The notes: generated by a model not told the origin, from the sequence alone. A DNA stretch of 64,000 nucleotides from Streptoverticillium olivoreticuli subsp. olivoreticuli (GCF_003391135.1 NZ_CP031455.1:3255001-3319000); one strand, 5' to 3'; counted from the first letter of the stretch, positions 19,342 to 28,226 are shown. Translations and numbers: made by a program.

Positions 19342-19689
19342 GTAGCGCCTTCCCGAGAGTCTCGCCCGTGCGGCCGGCTGCGGCCGTCTCGCTGGTCGGT
19401 CGCCGGCCCGCTGCGGGCAGGGGTTTGGATGTTTATGCGGACCAAACCCTACTGGACGCTATTTGGGGTCGCGCGGGGAGGGTGCCCAACGCGCCGGGTC
19501 ACTCCCCGAAGGGATGGAATCTCGGCATCCGGAGGCTATCTGGAGGACCGTCAGCGAACGCGGCCGACGCGCGGTGAGGTCACGCGATGGGGTGGCACGC
19601 GGGCCGCTTGTTCCAGCCCGCCCGGCATCCGGGGACGCCCGTCGCGGGTGCGACGGGCCGCGCCGCGGCGGGCCGCGTTAGCGTTGACC
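19342..19689. promoter_or_regulatory. Divergent control region between ctaC and the desulfurase-TusA gene
   Basis: 348 nt with no gene. It must hold promoters for both divergent operons. The clearest structure is an 8-bp inverted repeat, GGGTTTGG at 19421-19428 and CCAAACCC at 19442-19449, with a 13-nt spacer that contains TTTATGCGG. No convincing Rex or other known operator was recognised. Confidence 0.45.
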
Positions 19690-21072
19690 GTGCCCTACTT
19701 CGACGCCGCCTCCGCCGCCCCGTTGCACCCCGTCGCCCGCCAGGCCCTGCTGGCCTCGCTCGACGAGGGGTGGGCGGACCCCGCCCGGCTCTACCGCGAG
19801 GGGCGGCGGGCCCGCCTGCTGCTGGACGCCGCGCGCGAGGCCGCGGCGGACGCCGTGGGCTGTCGGCCGGACGAGCTGGTGTTCACCCCTTCGGGTACCC
19901 GCGCGCTGCACGACGGCATCGCCGGCGCCCTCGCCGGCCGTCGGCGCGTCGGCCGCCATATGGCGGTGTCCGCCGTGGAGCACTCCGCCGTCCTGCAGTC
20001 GGCCGCGGCGCTCGAAGCGGCCGGCGGCAGCTTCACCGAGGTCCCGGTGGATCGTACGGGCCGGGTGGCGCCGGGCTCGTACGCGGCGGCCCTGCGCCCG
20101 GACACCGCTCTCGCCGCCCTCCAGTCCGCCAACCACGAGGTGGGCACGGAGCAGCCGGTCGCCGAGGTGGCCGAGGAGTGCCGGGCGGCGGGCGTGCCGC
20201 TGCTCGTGGACGCGGCGCAGTCGCTCGGCTGGGGGCGCGTCGAAGGCGGCTGGTCCCTGCTGACGGCCAGCGCGCACAAGTGGGGCGGGCCGTCGGGCGT
20301 GGGGCTGCTGGCCGTGCGCAAGGGGGTGCGGTTCGCGGCCCAGGGACCGGCGGACGAGCGGGAGTCGGGGCGGGCCCCCGGCTTCCCCGACCTGCCGGCG
20401 ATCGTGGCCGCGGCCGCCTCGCTCCGGGCCGTACGGGCGGAGGCGGCGGCCGAAGGGGCGCGGCTGCGGGCGCTGGTGGACCGCGTCCGGGCGCGGGTGC
20501 CGGAGCTCGTACGGGATGTGGAGGTCGTCGGCGACCCGGAGCGGCGGCTGCCGCACCTGGTGACGTTCTCGTGCCTCTACGTCGACGGCGAGAGCCTGCT
20601 GCACGCCCTGGACCGGGCCGGGTTCTCCGTGTCGTCCGGTTCCTCGTGCACGTCCAGCACGCTGACGCCCAGCCATGTGCTGCGGGCGATGGGGGTGCTG
20701 TCGGAGGGCAACGTCCGGGTGTCGCTGCCGGTGGGCACCGCCGAGGAGGACGTCGAACGGTTCCTGGAGGTGCTGCCGGGGGTGGTGGCGTCGGTGCGGG
20801 AGCAGCTGGGCGCTCCGACGGAGGCGGCCGCTCCGGCCGGGGAGGCGGCGGAGCTGGTCGTCGACGCGCTCGGCAAGCGGTGCCCGATCCCGGTGATCGA
20901 GCTGGCGAAGGCGTTCCCTGGGGTGCCGGTGGGCGGGCTCGTCACGGTGCTGTCCGACGACGAGGCGGCGCGGCTGGACGTGCCGGCCTGGTGCGAGATG
21001 CGGGGGCAGGAGTACGTGGGCGAGCGGCCGGTGGAGGGCGGGGTCGCGTATACGGTGCGTCGCCTCGTCTGA
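19690..21072 (+). CDS. Cysteine desulfurase fused to a TusA-type sulfur carrier domain
   Basis: 460 residues. Residues 1-375 form a class V PLP fold: the PLP lysine is in ASAHKWGGPSG and the persulfide-forming Cys in VSSGSSCTSS (about residue 320). Residues about 388-460 form a TusA/SirA domain with the key DALGKRCPIPV cysteine, so sulfur may pass between the two sites in one chain. The GTG at 19690 begins VPYFDAASAAPLHP, where NifS-type proteins start; there is no strong ribosome site. The ORF stays open far upstream, which is not meaningful in this GC-rich DNA. Nearby erpA and nadA suggest a role in Fe-S supply. Confidence 0.9.
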   Translation: MPYFDAASAAPLHPVARQALLASLDEGWADPARLYREGRRARLLLDAAREAAADAVGCRPDELVFTPSGTRALHDGIAGALAGRRRVGRHMAVSAVEHSAVLQSAAALEAAGGSFTEVPVDRTGRVAPGSYAAALRPDTALAALQSANHEVGTEQPVAEVAEECRAAGVPLLVDAAQSLGWGRVEGGWSLLTASAHKWGGPSGVGLLAVRKGVRFAAQGPADERESGRAPGFPDLPAIVAAAASLRAVRAEAAAEGARLRALVDRVRARVPELVRDVEVVGDPERRLPHLVTFSCLYVDGESLLHALDRAGFSVSSGSSCTSSTLTPSHVLRAMGVLSEGNVRVSLPVGTAEEDVERFLEVLPGVVASVREQLGAPTEAAAPAGEAAELVVDALGKRCPIPVIELAKAFPGVPVGGLVTVLSDDEAARLDVPAWCEMRGQEYVGERPVEGGVAYTVRRLV

Positions 21073-21081
21073 GGCGGACGT

Positions 21082-21175
21082 CGAACGCCGGACGCGCTGG
21101 AAAAACCAGCCCGTCCGGCGTTTGAGGACACCGCGCGAAGCGCGGTTCGGGGTCCGGGGCGGAGCCCCGTGCGGC
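21082..21175. repeat. Dispersed intergenic repeat, copy 1, containing a bidirectional terminator hairpin
   Basis: A near-perfect 19-bp hairpin (21082-21100 with 21106-21124) with an AAAAA loop lies between two convergent genes. Its right arm plus GAGGAC (21106-21129) is identical over 24 nt to 46599-46622. It is followed by a CGCGAAGCGCG palindrome and a GGTCCGGGGCGGAGCC stretch shared with the copy near 26.1 kb. Confidence 0.85.
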
Positions 21176-21180
21176 CGACC

Positions 21181-22155
21181 TCAGCCCAGGCGGGCCTTCA
21201 CCTCGGCGGCGGCGTCCTCGCCGTACGCCTTCGTGAAGCGCTCCATGAAGTGGCCGCGGCGCAGCTCGTACTCCTGCGTGCCCAGCGTCTCGATGACGAG
21301 CGTGGCCAGCATGCAGCCCAGCTGGGCCGAGCGCTCCAGGGACAGCTCCCAGGTGACGCCCGCGAGGAAGCCCGCGCGGAAGGCGTCGCCGACGCCGGTC
21401 GGGTCGACCTTGGCCTCCTCCTGGGCGCAGCCGACCTCGATGACCGGCTCGCCGGCGCGCTCGATGCGCACGCCCCGCGCGCCCAGCGTGGTGACGCGGG
21501 TGCCGACCTTGGCCATGATCTCGTCCGCCGACCAGCCGGTCTTGGACTCGATGAGGGCCTTCTCGTACTCGTTGGTGAAGAGGTACGTCGCGCCTTCGAT
21601 CAGCTGGCGGATGTCGTCGCCGTCCAGCCGGGCGAGCTGCTGGGAGGGGTCGGCGGCGAAGGGGATGGCGCGGGTGCGGCACTCCTGGGTGTGGCGGAGC
21701 ATCGCCTCGGGGTCGTCCGCGCCGATCAGGACGAGGTCGAGGCCGCCGACGCGGTCGGCCACCGGCTGCAGCTCGATCTGGCGGGCCTCGCTCATCGCGC
21801 CGGTGTAGAAGGACGCGATCTGGTTGTGGTCGGTGTCCGTCGTGCAGACGAAGCGCGCGGTGTGCAGCACCTCGGAGATGCGCACGGACGCGGTGTCGAC
21901 GCCGTGCCGGTCGAGCCAGGCACGGTACTCGCCGAAGTCCTGGCCGGCGGCGCCGACGAGGACGGGGTGCAGGCCGAGGAGGCCCATGCCGAAGCAGATG
22001 TTGGGGCCGACGCCGCCGCGACGCACGTCGAGTTCGTCGACGAGGAAGGAGAGCGAGACGGTGTGCAGCTGGTCCGCCACGAGCTGATCGGCGAAACGGC
22101 CGGGGAAGGTCATCAGGTGGTCGGTGGCGATGGAGCCGGTGACAGCGATACGCAC
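21181..22155 (-). CDS. PfkB family carbohydrate/nucleoside kinase
   Basis: 324 residues of the ribokinase fold. The N-terminus is VRIAVTGSIATDHLMTFPGRF, GGVGPNICFGMGLLG is the substrate-side PfkB signature 1, and DPTGVGDAFRAGF near residue 250 is signature 2 with the catalytic Asp. It phosphorylates a sugar or nucleoside; an adenosine-kinase-like role is possible but not provable here. The GTG at 22155 has AGGAG 10 nt upstream. It is convergent with the desulfurase-TusA gene across a repeat-type terminator. Confidence 0.9.
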   Translation of the reverse strand: MRIAVTGSIATDHLMTFPGRFADQLVADQLHTVSLSFLVDELDVRRGGVGPNICFGMGLLGLHPVLVGAAGQDFGEYRAWLDRHGVDTASVRISEVLHTARFVCTTDTDHNQIASFYTGAMSEARQIELQPVADRVGGLDLVLIGADDPEAMLRHTQECRTRAIPFAADPSQQLARLDGDDIRQLIEGATYLFTNEYEKALIESKTGWSADEIMAKVGTRVTTLGARGVRIERAGEPVIEVGCAQEEAKVDPTGVGDAFRAGFLAGVTWELSLERSAQLGCMLATLVIETLGTQEYELRRGHFMERFTKAYGEDAAAEVKARLG

Positions 22156-22340
22156 GGCGGGTCTGCTCCTGCGGGGCGAGGTGAACATGGCGGCAAGGCT
22201 GGAAGAACGAGAACGGGAAAAGCCACACCACGCTACCGGGTCCGGGCCTTGTGCCAGGGTCCGGATCCAGCCACCGAAGGGACAAAATTACCTAATAGTA
22301 GCCCTTTCTCGGTGTGCTCCGTGGTGCGTACGGTGCCGGT

Positions 22341-22559
22341 ATGGCGAACCCTGTGAAGCACGTCACTCTCCCTGTCGTCGAACGCGACCCCGAGTCGCTG
22401 GAGGAGCTGCGCGGGCTCTGTGCCCGGATGGCGCCGCACTGGTCGGCCGCCCCCGCGGTCGCCGCCGTCACCCCCGTACCGCCGTCGCGCATCCACGGGG
22501 TGTCGGTGCCCGTGCGGTCGGCGCGGCTGCTCGACGCGATGTCGGAGTACGGCGACTGA
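22341..22559 (+). CDS. Small conserved hypothetical protein
   Basis: 72 residues, no signal peptide or membrane segment. The text is Pro/Val-rich with a central CARMAPHWSAAP. A TACGGT box (22329-22334) lies 6 nt before the ATG at 22341, so it is probably a leaderless transcript divergent from the PfkB kinase gene. Function unknown. Confidence 0.6.
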   Translation: MANPVKHVTLPVVERDPESLEELRGLCARMAPHWSAAPAVAAVTPVPPSRIHGVSVPVRSARLLDAMSEYGD

Positions 22560-22659
22560 GCACGGGTGGAACCGCTCGCTCCTCCGCTCCGTCCAAGCGG
22601 CGTCCCCTTCTCGGGGGACGGGGCAGTACAGACTTTGAGCGGAGTGAAGGAGCGATGTG

Positions 22660-24198
22660 GTGAGCACCGAGGGCGGCACGCCGGACAGCAACGCCGATCG
22701 CACCCCGGACCCCAAGGGGCGGCGGAAGCATCCGCGGCTGGCGGTGGCGTCGGTCGCGGCGGCGGTGCTGCTGGCCGGTGGCGGAGGCGCGTACTGGGCC
22801 TCGACCGCGGCGGACGGGGACTCCAAGGCGTCCGGCGGGCCGGGCGGTGACGGCCCTCCCCCGCCTCTGGTGCTGGACGGCTATCGCGCGGGCGGCGGTT
22901 CCTCGCAGGGCATCGCGGTGGGTGAGCCGGATCCCCACGGCGTGCGCTACCGGGCGGAGGGCCAACTGCCGGACGGGCCACGGAAGGCGGCGGTCTACGC
23001 GCCCGGCGGCCAGGTGGGCGCGGACGAGGTGGCGTCGCTGGCCAAGGCCCTGTCGGTGCAGGGCGCGCCCCGGCTCGAGCAGGGCGTCTGGCGGGTGGGC
23101 GGCGCGCCGGGTTCCGACGAGCCGGTGCTCCAGGTGAAGCAACAGGGGCCGGGCGACTGGTCGTTCTCGCGGTACGGCGCGCCGGGCGGCGGCTGTGTGC
23201 ACCCGCCGGGCTCGGGCCCGGAGAAGGGCCCCGACAAGGGCCTGGACAAGGGTCTCGTCTCCCCCGCCATGAACTGCCCGCAGTACCGGGGCATCGCGCC
23301 GGGTGACGCGCGGGCGGTGACGCAGGAGAAGGCGAAGAACGCGGCCGCGCCCGTGCTGAAGGCCCTCGGCCAGTCCGACGCGAAGCTCGACGCGCACCAG
23401 ACCTTCGGGGCGGTGCGGGCCGTCCGTGCCGACCCGGTGGTGGACGGCACGCCGACGTACGGGCGGCAGACGACGCTGGAGGTCGCCTCGGACGCCCAAC
23501 TGGTCAAGGGCGCCGGTCAGTTGCAGGCTCCGGTGAAGGGTGCCGAGTATCCGCTGGTCAACGCGACCGACGCGCTGAAGGAGCTCAACAGGCACAGCGG
23601 CCCCGGGCAGCCGGTCGCCATCGGCGGCTGCGCGAGTGCCGTGCCCGCCGCCCCGGACGCGTCCGCGCCCTGCCCCCCGGAGTCCGTCAAGGCGGGCGGG
23701 GAGCCGGCGGTGGTGCGCAGCGCGTCGTTCGCGCTCGCCCAGCTGTATGTGCGGGGGCGGGAGACGCTGGTGCCGTCGTGGGTCTTCCAGGTGCGGATGA
23801 CGGGGGCGACGGATCAGGAGGCCACGGTGCCGGTCGTCCAGCCCGCGGTGGACCCGAAGTTCCTCGCGGCGCCGTCCGCCGCGCCCTCGGCGCCGTCCGG
23901 CGCACCGGCGACGGGCAGCCCCAAGTCGACGCCCGCGCGGGTGTACTCGTACGACCAGGACGGCAGGAAGCTCGTGCTGCACTTCTGGGGCGGGATGTGC
24001 GACACCTATGCGGCCTCCGCCGAGCAGTCCTCGGCGGCGGTGACGGTGAAGGTCGTCGGCACGGAGAAGCAGCCCGGCCGGATGTGCGTGATGATGGCGG
24101 AGCGCTTCGACAAGACCGTGACACTGGACCGGCCGCTGGACGGCCGGAAGGTCGTGGACGCGGTCACGGGTGACCCGGTACCGGCCGCCCAGGGGTAG
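22660..24198 (+). CDS. Large secreted or membrane-anchored protein of unknown function
   Basis: 512 residues. A cytoplasmic N-terminus (Asp/Pro/Lys-rich) precedes one membrane helix or signal anchor (about residues 27-48); the rest is predicted extracytoplasmic. Two Cys-containing loops (GGGCVHPPGSG, PAMNCPQYRG) may form disulfides, and a Pro/Ala/Ser linker comes near residue 405. AAGGAG lies 7 nt before the GTG at 22660; the GTG one codon upstream is less well spaced. No known domain recognised. It is convergent with erpA. Confidence 0.75.
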   Translation: MSTEGGTPDSNADRTPDPKGRRKHPRLAVASVAAAVLLAGGGGAYWASTAADGDSKASGGPGGDGPPPPLVLDGYRAGGGSSQGIAVGEPDPHGVRYRAEGQLPDGPRKAAVYAPGGQVGADEVASLAKALSVQGAPRLEQGVWRVGGAPGSDEPVLQVKQQGPGDWSFSRYGAPGGGCVHPPGSGPEKGPDKGLDKGLVSPAMNCPQYRGIAPGDARAVTQEKAKNAAAPVLKALGQSDAKLDAHQTFGAVRAVRADPVVDGTPTYGRQTTLEVASDAQLVKGAGQLQAPVKGAEYPLVNATDALKELNRHSGPGQPVAIGGCASAVPAAPDASAPCPPESVKAGGEPAVVRSASFALAQLYVRGRETLVPSWVFQVRMTGATDQEATVPVVQPAVDPKFLAAPSAAPSAPSGAPATGSPKSTPARVYSYDQDGRKLVLHFWGGMCDTYAASAEQSSAAVTVKVVGTEKQPGRMCVMMAERFDKTVTLDRPLDGRKVVDAVTGDPVPAAQG

Positions 24199-24216
24199 TG
24201 GCGGGCGGGAGAACGC

Positions 24217-24253
24217 CGAAGGCGGCGCCCCCTTGGAGGGGGCGCCGCCTTCG
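24217..24253. terminator. Bidirectional terminator between the secreted-protein gene and erpA
   Basis: Perfect 16-bp inverted repeat (24217-24232 with 24238-24253), loop TTGGA, between convergent genes. Confidence 0.88.
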
Positions 24254-24289
24254 CGCGTCGTTCCGGGCCGTGCCGAGCGGCCGGTCCGC

Positions 24290-24646
24290 TTAGCTGAAGG
24301 AGTCGCCGCAGGCGCAGGAGCCCGTGGCGTTGGGGTTGTCGATCGTGAAGCCCTGCTTCTCGATGGTGTCGACGAAGTCGATGGAGGCGCCGCCCAGGTA
24401 CGGGGCGCTCATGCGGTCGGTGACGACCTTGACACCGTCGAAGTCCTTGACGACATCGCCGTCGAGCGAGCGCTCGTCGAAGAAGAGCTGGTAGCGCAGA
24501 CCGGAGCAGCCACCGGGCTGGACGGCCACGCGCAGGGCGAGGTCCTCACGGCCTTCCTGCTCCAGCAGGGTCTTGACCTTGGCGGCCGCGGCGTCGGACA
24601 GGAGGATGCCGTCGCTCACAGTGGTCTTCTCGTCCTGAACGGACAT
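24290..24646 (-). CDS. erpA: A-type iron-sulfur cluster carrier (HesB/IscA/ErpA family)
   Basis: 118 residues with the three invariant cysteines of A-type carriers: GGCSGLRY near residue 52 and CACG at the C-terminus. It delivers Fe-S clusters to apo-proteins. The ATG at 24646 has GGGAG 8 nt upstream. It is divergent from nadA, whose product is a [4Fe-4S] enzyme, across a 245-nt intergenic region with paired palindromes. Symbol by family resemblance. Confidence 0.92.
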   Translation of the reverse strand: MSVQDEKTTVSDGILLSDAAAAKVKTLLEQEGREDLALRVAVQPGGCSGLRYQLFFDERSLDGDVVKDFDGVKVVTDRMSAPYLGGASIDFVDTIEKQGFTIDNPNATGSCACGDSFS

Positions 24647-24800
24647 CTGCTTCACTCCCGGGTTTCGTGCGGACTGCTTGCCCTCGGCTGCAACCGCCGG
24701 CCTCCCGGATTCATTCCGGGTCTGCCATGTCACTTCTCGCCTTTCATGCTCGCACACCACACGCCGGATCGGGAATGCGTCACATCGACACAATGGGCAT

Positions 24801-24847
24801 CGTCAAACTGACGTGAAGCGGTTATGATAGATAGCGTCAAATTGACG
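24801..24847 (+). promoter_or_regulatory. Paired palindromic operators at the nadA promoter
   Basis: Two near-identical 13-mers, CGTCAAACTGACG (24801-24813) and CGTCAAATTGACG (24835-24847), each almost self-complementary, with centres 34 bp apart. A TATGAT -10-like box (24823-24828) lies between them. The layout suggests a repressor that covers the -35 region and transcription start of nadA. The regulator is not identified; an NAD-responsive repressor such as an NrtR-type protein is a guess. Confidence 0.65.
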
Positions 24848-24891
24848 ACAAGGCCGTCAGGGCCGTCCGCAGAACAGAAAGGGTGCGTGTC

Positions 24892-26070
24892 GTGACCACC
24901 GCCCAACCCTTGGATGTCCAGCCCACCCCCCTCGCGCTCCTGCTGCTCGGCCGCGACGCCGACCCCAAGAGCGAACGCGGCGTGGAGTGCCCGGGCGACC
25001 TGCCGGCGCCGTCCGACCCGGACCTCGTCGAGCGCGCCCGTGCGGCCAAGGCCAGGCTCGGCGACAAGGTCTTCGTGCTGGGGCACCACTACCAGCGCGA
25101 CGAGGTCATCGAGTTCGCGGACGTCACCGGGGACTCCTTCAAGCTCGCGCGCGACGCGGCCGCCCGGCCCGACGCCGAGTACATCGTCTTCTGCGGCGTG
25201 CACTTCATGGCCGAGTCCGCGGACATCCTCACCACCGACGCCCAGCAGGTCGTCCTGCCGGACCTGGCCGCCGGCTGCTCGATGGCCGACATGGCCACCG
25301 CCGAGCAGGTCGCGGAGTGCTGGGACGTGCTGACCGAGGCGGGCGTCGCCGAGGCCACCGTCCCCGTCTCGTATATGAACTCCTCCGCCGACATCAAGGC
25401 CTTCACCGGCAAGCACGGCGGCACGATCTGCACCTCCTCCAACGCCGAACGCGCCCTGACCTGGGCCTTCGAGCAGGGCGAGAAGGTCCTCTTCCTCCCC
25501 GACCAGCACCTCGGCCGCAACACGGCCGTCCGTGACCTCGGCATGTCCCTGGACGACTGCGTCGTCTACAACCCGCACCGGCCGAACGGCGGGCTGACCG
25601 CCGAGCAGCTGCGGGCCGCGAAGATGATCCTGTGGCGCGGGCACTGCTCCGTGCACGGCCGCTTCTCGCTGGACTCCGTGCGCGACGTGCGCGAGCGCAT
25701 ACCGGGCGTCAATGTGCTGGTGCACCCCGAGTGCAAGCACGAGGTCGTGGCGGCGGCGGACTACGTCGGCTCGACGGAGTACATCATCAAGACGCTGGAG
25801 GCCGCCCCGGCCGGCTCCAAGTGGGCCATCGGCACGGAGCTCAACCTCGTACGGCGCCTGGCGAACCGTTTCGCCGATGAGGGCAAGGAGATCGTCTTCC
25901 TCGACAAGACGGTCTGCTTCTGCTCCACGATGAACCGGATCGACCTGCCGCATCTGGTCTGGGCGCTGGAGTCCCTGGCGGACGGCAAGGTCGTGAACCG
26001 CATCGAGGTCGACGCGGAGGTCGCGGCCTTCTCGAAGCTGGCGCTCGAGCGGATGCTCGCGCTGCCGTAG
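24892..26070 (+). CDS. nadA: Quinolinate synthase
   Basis: 392 residues. Condenses iminoaspartate with dihydroxyacetone phosphate to quinolinate in NAD synthesis, using a [4Fe-4S] cluster. Family motifs: VLGHHYQRDEV, FCGVHFMAESA, LPDLAAGCSMADM, VHPECKHEV, GTELNLV and FLDKTVCFCSTM. The GTG at 24892 has GAAAGGG 8 nt upstream; an alternative GTG lies three codons earlier. nadB and nadC are not adjacent. Confidence 0.97.
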   Translation: MTTAQPLDVQPTPLALLLLGRDADPKSERGVECPGDLPAPSDPDLVERARAAKARLGDKVFVLGHHYQRDEVIEFADVTGDSFKLARDAAARPDAEYIVFCGVHFMAESADILTTDAQQVVLPDLAAGCSMADMATAEQVAECWDVLTEAGVAEATVPVSYMNSSADIKAFTGKHGGTICTSSNAERALTWAFEQGEKVLFLPDQHLGRNTAVRDLGMSLDDCVVYNPHRPNGGLTAEQLRAAKMILWRGHCSVHGRFSLDSVRDVRERIPGVNVLVHPECKHEVVAAADYVGSTEYIIKTLEAAPAGSKWAIGTELNLVRRLANRFADEGKEIVFLDKTVCFCSTMNRIDLPHLVWALESLADGKVVNRIEVDAEVAAFSKLALERMLALP

Positions 26071-26108
26071 GGAGCGGTTTTCGGGGTCCGGATGCGGGTC
26101 CGTTGCAC

Positions 26109-26200
26109 GGGGCTCCGCCCCGGACCCCGAAGCACGCTTCGCGCGCTGTCCTCAAACTCCCCCAGCCACCTCCCCCAGAGGTGCCCCCACGGGCTGAATT
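26109..26200. repeat. Dispersed intergenic repeat, copy 2 (opposite orientation, itself interrupted)
   Basis: On the minus strand this carries the GAGGAC, CGCGAAGCG and GGTCCGGGGCGGAGCC blocks of copy 1 in the same order. Where copy 1 has the GCCGGACGGG hairpin arm, this copy instead has about 33 nt of C-rich sequence (26157-26190) that looks like a second small repeat, TCCCCCAG...GTGCCCCCAC. It sits between nadA and a convergent response-regulator gene. Confidence 0.75.
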
Positions 26201-26223
26201 TGCGTACCCCGAAGGTCTGGGAA

Positions 26224-26925
26224 CTACTCCGCCCTCGGGCGCACCAAGCCCGACTCGTAGGCGATGACCACCAGTTGGGCCCGGTCGCGCGCGCTCAACT
26301 TCGCCATCGCCCGGTTCACATGCGTCTTCACCGTCAGCGGGCTGACAGCGAGCCGCTCGCCTATCTCGTCGTTCGACAAGCCTCCGGCAACCTGCACCAG
26401 GACCTCGCGCTCACGCCCCGTGAGAGCGCCCAGCCGGGTCGCGGCCCGGTCCTCGTCGTGCGGCGCGGGGTCGCCCTGCGCCAGGAACTTCGCGATGAGC
26501 CCCTTCGTCGCGGCCGGTGACAGCAGCGACTCCCCCGCCCTGGTGATCCGGATCGCGGACAGCAGTTCCTCCGGCTCCGCGCCCTTGCCGAGGAAGCCGG
26601 AGGCGCCCGCGCGCAGCGACTGCACCACGTACTCGTCGACCTCGAAGGTCGTCAGCATCACCACCCGCACCTCCGAGAGGGCGGGATCGGAGCAGATCGC
26701 GCGCGTGGCCGCGAGGCCGTCCGTGCCGGGCATCCGGATGTCCATCAGGACGACGTCCGGGAGGTGGCGGCGGGCGAGCTCGACGGCCTCCGTGCCGTCG
26801 GCGGCCTCCCCCACCACGGTCATGTCGGGCTCGGAGTTCACCAGCACCCGGAAGGCGCTGCGCAACAGCGCCTGGTCGTCGGCGAGGAGGACTCGTATGC
26901 GTTCTGCGGGCGGCTCGTCAGGCAT
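26224..26925 (-). CDS. NarL/LuxR-family response regulator
   Basis: 233 residues. Receiver domain 1-125 has the acidic LLADDQ, phospho-Asp in VVLMDIRMPG (about residue 59), the Thr in VVMLTTF and the Lys in FLGKGAEPEEL. The LuxR-type helix-turn-helix is at 165-225 (LTGREREVLVQVAGGLSNDEIGERL). It is 5 nt after the kinase gene, so the two form one two-component system. Signal unknown. Confidence 0.95.
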   Translation of the reverse strand: MPDEPPAERIRVLLADDQALLRSAFRVLVNSEPDMTVVGEAADGTEAVELARRHLPDVVLMDIRMPGTDGLAATRAICSDPALSEVRVVMLTTFEVDEYVVQSLRAGASGFLGKGAEPEELLSAIRITRAGESLLSPAATKGLIAKFLAQGDPAPHDEDRAATRLGALTGREREVLVQVAGGLSNDEIGERLAVSPLTVKTHVNRAMAKLSARDRAQLVVIAYESGLVRPRAE

Positions 26926-26930
26926 GGCCC

Positions 26931-28226
26931 TCAGCCTAGGCGCGGTTCCCCCGCCGTACCGCCGCCGAGCGGCAGTACGACCCGGACCCGGAATCCGGGG
27001 GTGCCGTCGCGGGGGCCCGCCTCGCAGGTGCCGCCCAGGGCGCAGGCGCGTTCGTTCATGCCGATCAGACCGTGACCGCCGGGGGCGCCGTCGGGCCGGC
27101 CCGGTTCCGGGGGCGGGTCGCCGCCATCGTCAAGGACAGTGACGAGGAGGGCGTCCGGGCCGCGTACGAGGGTGACCGCGGCGTGGGCGGCGGGTCCCGC
27201 GTGCTTCTGGACGTTGGTCAGGGCCTCCTGGAGCACGCGGTACGCGGCCAGGTCGACGGCGGCGGGCAGCTTGCCGACGACGGCGGCCGCCCCCGCCGCG
27301 TCCGTCCCGGGGCCGGGGCCGCCGGGGAGCTCCGAGGCCGTGCCGACGTCGACGCGCAGGCCCGCGCGGGCGAAGCCGTCGACGAGGTGGCCGAGCGAGG
27401 CGAGGCCGGGGGCCGGTTCCGTGGGGGCCTCGGGGTCGCCGTACTGCCGCAGCAGGCCGACCGTGGCGCGCAGCTCCGCGAGGGCCGAGCGGCTGGCCTC
27501 GCGGACGTGCGCGAGGGCCTCCTTCGCCTGGTCGGGGCGGCTGTCCATGATGTGCGAGGCCACCCCCGCCTGGACGTTGACGAGGGCGATGTGGTGGGCG
27601 ACGACGTCGTGGAGCTCGCGGGCGATCCGCAGCCGTTCCTCGGCGACGCGGCGGCGGGCCTCCTCCTCGCGGGTGCGCTCGGCCCGTACGGCCCGCTCCT
27701 CGATCGCCGCGATATAGGCGCGGCGGCTGCGGACGGCGTCGCCCGCGGCGGCGGCCAGGCCGGTCCAGGCGAGGAGGCCGAGGTTCTCCTGCGAATACCA
27801 GGGCGGCACCCCGGAGAGCATGACGATGCCCGCGAGCAGGGCGACGGTGAGCGCGGCGATACGCCAGGCGGCGGGGCGCTCGGTGCGCGACGCGACGGTG
27901 TAGAGGGCCACGACGACGGCCATCGCGATCTGGGTGCGCGGGAGGTCGTCACGGCCCGCGACGACCTCGACGAGCGTCAGCGCGGAGGTGGCGCAGAGCA
28001 CCGTCCGCGGGACCACACGGCGCGCCACGAGGCAGGCGCAGGCCAGGGCGCTCAGCAGGACGAAGCCGAGACCCGGCGGGGGCAGGGTGCCGGAGCGGCG
28101 GTTGACGACCGAGCCGATGAGGACGGTCGCGAAGGTGGCGGCGGCCAGCAGCGAGTCGGCGGCGAGCGGGTGGGCCCGCAGCCAGCCGCGGGGGCGGGCC
28201 AGACCGGTGACGGCGAGAGAGGTCAT
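26931..28226 (-). CDS. NarX-type sensor histidine kinase
   Basis: 431 residues. About five to six membrane helices in the first 160 residues with little extracytoplasmic sequence; then a short coiled coil, the HisKA_3 phosphoacceptor (ARELHDVVAHHIALVNVQAG, His about 206) and an HATPase_c domain with EALTNVQKHAG and GGHGLIGMNERA. The ATG at 28226 follows GGGACCCG. It partners with the response regulator immediately downstream. Confidence 0.93.
   Translation of the reverse strand: MTSLAVTGLARPRGWLRAHPLAADSLLAAATFATVLIGSVVNRRSGTLPPPGLGFVLLSALACACLVARRVVPRTVLCATSALTLVEVVAGRDDLPRTQIAMAVVVALYTVASRTERPAAWRIAALTVALLAGIVMLSGVPPWYSQENLGLLAWTGLAAAAGDAVRSRRAYIAAIEERAVRAERTREEEARRRVAEERLRIARELHDVVAHHIALVNVQAGVASHIMDSRPDQAKEALAHVREASRSALAELRATVGLLRQYGDPEAPTEPAPGLASLGHLVDGFARAGLRVDVGTASELPGGPGPGTDAAGAAAVVGKLPAAVDLAAYRVLQEALTNVQKHAGPAAHAAVTLVRGPDALLVTVLDDGGDPPPEPGRPDGAPGGHGLIGMNERACALGGTCEAGPRDGTPGFRVRVVLPLGGGTAGEPRLG

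Noticed and set aside
18400..19689. Long open frame upstream of the desulfurase-TusA domain, suggesting an 890-residue protein
   Set aside because: It is antisense to ctaC and has no recognisable domain; the GC-rich DNA keeps opposite frames open. The conserved protein starts at 19690.
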